DNA of 7,246 bases from Acidobacteriota bacterium. Its GTDB lineage: Bacteria; Acidobacteriota; UBA6911; RPQK01. The position numbers and the translations under genes were made by a program. Positions 6,014 through 7,246 of the stretch are shown piece after piece. The notes under the pieces were generated by a model. The model had not been told where the DNA came from. It did no database searches and saw only the letters and a list, made by a program, of their open reading frames with translations. The stretch is from NCBI GenBank assembly GCA_003819755.1, contig RPQK01000380.1:1-7246 (forward strand). Reading direction: 5' to 3'. Within the stretch, counting starts at the first letter, position 1. Every line of letters starts with the position of its first letter.

Positions 6014-6092
6014 AAAAAAGGGACATAAGGGACTAAGAGACACAAGATACGCATGGTCCCTTGTGTCCCTTCTGTCCCTTATGTCCCTTTAC
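6014..6092. terminator. Long hairpin of 9-nt repeats, probable bidirectional terminator
   Basis: The left arm (6017-6046) is built of AAAGGGACA, TAAGGGACT and similar units; the right arm (6060-6090) is its reverse complement. The outer 17 bp (6017-6033 with 6074-6090) pair perfectly, and the inner GACACAAG (6039-6046) pairs with CTTGTGTC (6060-6067) across a loop at 6047-6059. It fills the convergent gap between the barrel and Gfo/Idh genes. On the minus strand the stem ends in six T's (complement of 6014-6019), so it looks like a rho-independent terminator for the Gfo/Idh gene; on the plus strand only three T's follow. The Gfo/Idh stop TAA (6089-6091) is part of the first minus-strand unit, TAAAGGGACA. 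Confidence 0.8.
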
Positions 6093-7246
6093 GACACCAG
6101 CTGCCAAGGTGCCCGGTAGGGCCTTGAAATCAGCCGGTTGGCCGCGTCGTCCCCGCGGAAGGTCTCGCTGACCGGATCCCAGAACAGCGACCGGTTCAGC
6201 AGGTAAGCAATGTTTCCCAGATGACAGACGCTAACTGACCGGCAGCCGATCTCGACATCGCAGATGGGCTTACTCCGGGTCCGGATGCAGTGCAGCCAGT
6301 CGGCGAAATGGTTGTCGCTCCGGTAAAGACGGATATCGCTGGGCTTCAGCCGCACCCTCAGGAGGCTCGTCGGCTTCGTTCTCAGGTATCCCCGGTTGAC
6401 CTCGACTTCGCCTTCAGTTCCCGAGAACAGGACGCCGTTAACCGGTCCTTCCTCCCGGGTCATGATGACACCGTTGGAGTATTTGTACGTGAGCGCCGCG
6501 ATGTCTTTTCCGTTGGGTGGGTGAATCTCGACCGGCCCGGTGTCGTCCATGCCCATCCCCCACTGCCCGATATCGAAGTGATGGGCGCCCCAATCGGTCA
6601 TCCCGCCGCCGCCAAAGTCCCAGTAGTAACGCCACCGTGCCCAGCGCTCGTCTTCCATGGGAGGCGCCAGCACCGAACTGTATGGGCGCCAGGGAGCAGG
6701 ACCTACCCAGCGGTCCCAGTTCAGGTAATCGGGCACTGGCTCCGCCGGCAGAATGTAGTCGTACTCCGGTGGCCCTGCCACGTTCACGGTCACTTTTTGC
6801 AACTGTCCGATGTAGCCGTTTCGAACCAGCTCGCAGGCGAACCGAAAGCCCTCATTTGAGCGCTGCATGCTGCCGGTCTGAAATACCTGCCCGTATCGCC
6901 TGGCCGCAGTCACCATGGCGCGAGCCTCGCCGATGCTGTTGGCGAGCGGCTTCTCACAATAAATGTCCTTCCCCACCTTAGCCGCCTCGCAAGCCGGGAG
7001 AGCATGCCAATGGTCGGGGAGGGCGGCAACAACCGCGTCGATGTCTTTCCTGTCGAGGACTTCGCGGTAATCCTCGTACGCCTTGATCGCGGACTCGTCG
7101 CCGCCAGGCCGGTTGGCATAGAACGCCTGGGCCTGCTCCATTGCTTTCTGGAGCTTTCGCTTGTCGATGTCGCAGATCGCAACCACCTGGGTGTCGGGCT
7201 CGTTCATGAAGCCGCGTAGAAGAAACGATCCCTGCTTCCCGACGCC
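6089..7246 (-). CDS. Gfo/Idh/MocA family oxidoreductase, N-terminus beyond the window
   Basis: 385 residues are visible. The frame has an ATG at 7207 but stays open to the right edge, and the 13 residues before that ATG read GVGKQGSFLLRGF: this is the GxGxxG dinucleotide-binding motif, so the true start lies outside and 7207 is an internal Met. Counting from the edge, there follow the acidic strand end CDID (25-28), ALPDHWHALPACEAA (75-89), the catalytic-lysine motif CEKP (97-100), and in the C-terminal domain DFGGGGMTDWGAHHFDIGQW (210-229). These mark an NAD(P)-dependent sugar or polyol dehydrogenase of the MviM/Gfo type common in Acidobacteriota and Planctomycetota, acting on an unknown sugar. 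Many relatives carry a Tat signal before the Rossmann fold; that part cannot be seen here. The gene is convergent with the barrel gene and ends inside the hairpin of 9-nt repeats. Confidence 0.95.
   Translation of the reverse strand, partial: GVGKQGSFLLRGFMNEPDTQVVAICDIDKRKLQKAMEQAQAFYANRPGGDESAIKAYEDYREVLDRKDIDAVVAALPDHWHALPACEAAKVGKDIYCEKPLANSIGEARAMVTAARRYGQVFQTGSMQRSNEGFRFACELVRNGYIGQLQKVTVNVAGPPEYDYILPAEPVPDYLNWDRWVGPAPWRPYSSVLAPPMEDERWARWRYYWDFGGGGMTDWGAHHFDIGQWGMGMDDTGPVEIHPPNGKDIAALTYKYSNGVIMTREEGPVNGVLFSGTEGEVEVNRGYLRTKPTSLLRVRLKPSDIRLYRSDNHFADWLHCIRTRSKPICDVEIGCRSVSVCHLGNIAYLLNRSLFWDPVSETFRGDDAANRLISRPYRAPWQLVS

Noticed and set aside
6290..6859. 189-codon plus-strand frame within the Gfo/Idh gene
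   Set aside because: It is antisense to an unmistakable oxidoreductase and has no recognisable protein features.
7207..7246. ATG at 7207 as the start of the Gfo/Idh gene
   Set aside because: The frame continues to the edge and encodes GVGKQG immediately upstream, the nucleotide-binding motif, so the gene is truncated by the window and 7207 is internal.

Overview
The window is a GC-rich stretch of bacterial chromosome carrying nine protein genes, two of them cut by the window edges. The mix of gene families resembles Acidobacteriota of the Solibacter/Bryobacter type: a secreted DUF6807 protein, an MviM-type Gfo/Idh oxidoreductase, a secreted TPR protein, a YceI protein paired with an outer-membrane barrel, and a rubrerythrin-VIT fusion. 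That placement is an inference from family composition; there is no rRNA or other marker gene. I see no phage, transposase, CRISPR, tRNA or rRNA.

Layout, left to right. The 24-residue tail of an unidentified + gene (1-75) converges on an isochorismatase-fold hydrolase (139-699, -). That gene is divergent from a DUF1638 protein (763-1506, +), which converges on a rubrerythrin-VIT membrane iron transporter (1588-2466, -). Upstream of the transporter on the same strand is a secreted DUF6807 protein (2517-3443, -). Divergent from that are a secreted TPR protein (3533-4366, +), a YceI-domain protein (4482-5102, +) and an outer-membrane beta-barrel candidate (5099-6010, +). The last two overlap by ATGA and are probably translationally coupled. 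The barrel gene converges on a Gfo/Idh/MocA oxidoreductase (6089 to beyond 7246, -), whose frame stays open to the right edge, so its N-terminus lies outside the window.

The genes do not form one pathway. Plausible working units are YceI plus barrel (cell envelope) and perhaps DUF6807 plus Gfo/Idh (sugar metabolism, by known family association only). The transporter is a stand-alone iron function.

The most unusual content is between the genes. All three convergent junctions (75/139, 1506/1588, 6010/6089) are filled end to end by long inverted repeats that run into or right up to the stop codons on both sides. The first is a perfect 33-bp inverted repeat with a 3-nt centre whose outermost triplets are themselves the TAG stop codons of the two genes. 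The other two are built from tandem units of about 9 nt (variants of AAGGACCT and AAGGGACA) that are different in sequence but alike in design. A one-armed array of an 8-nt unit (GTGACAAG) follows the DUF6807 stop codon. In five of the seven gene ends involved with these repeats or next to them, the stop codon is part of the first repeat unit or the palindrome end.
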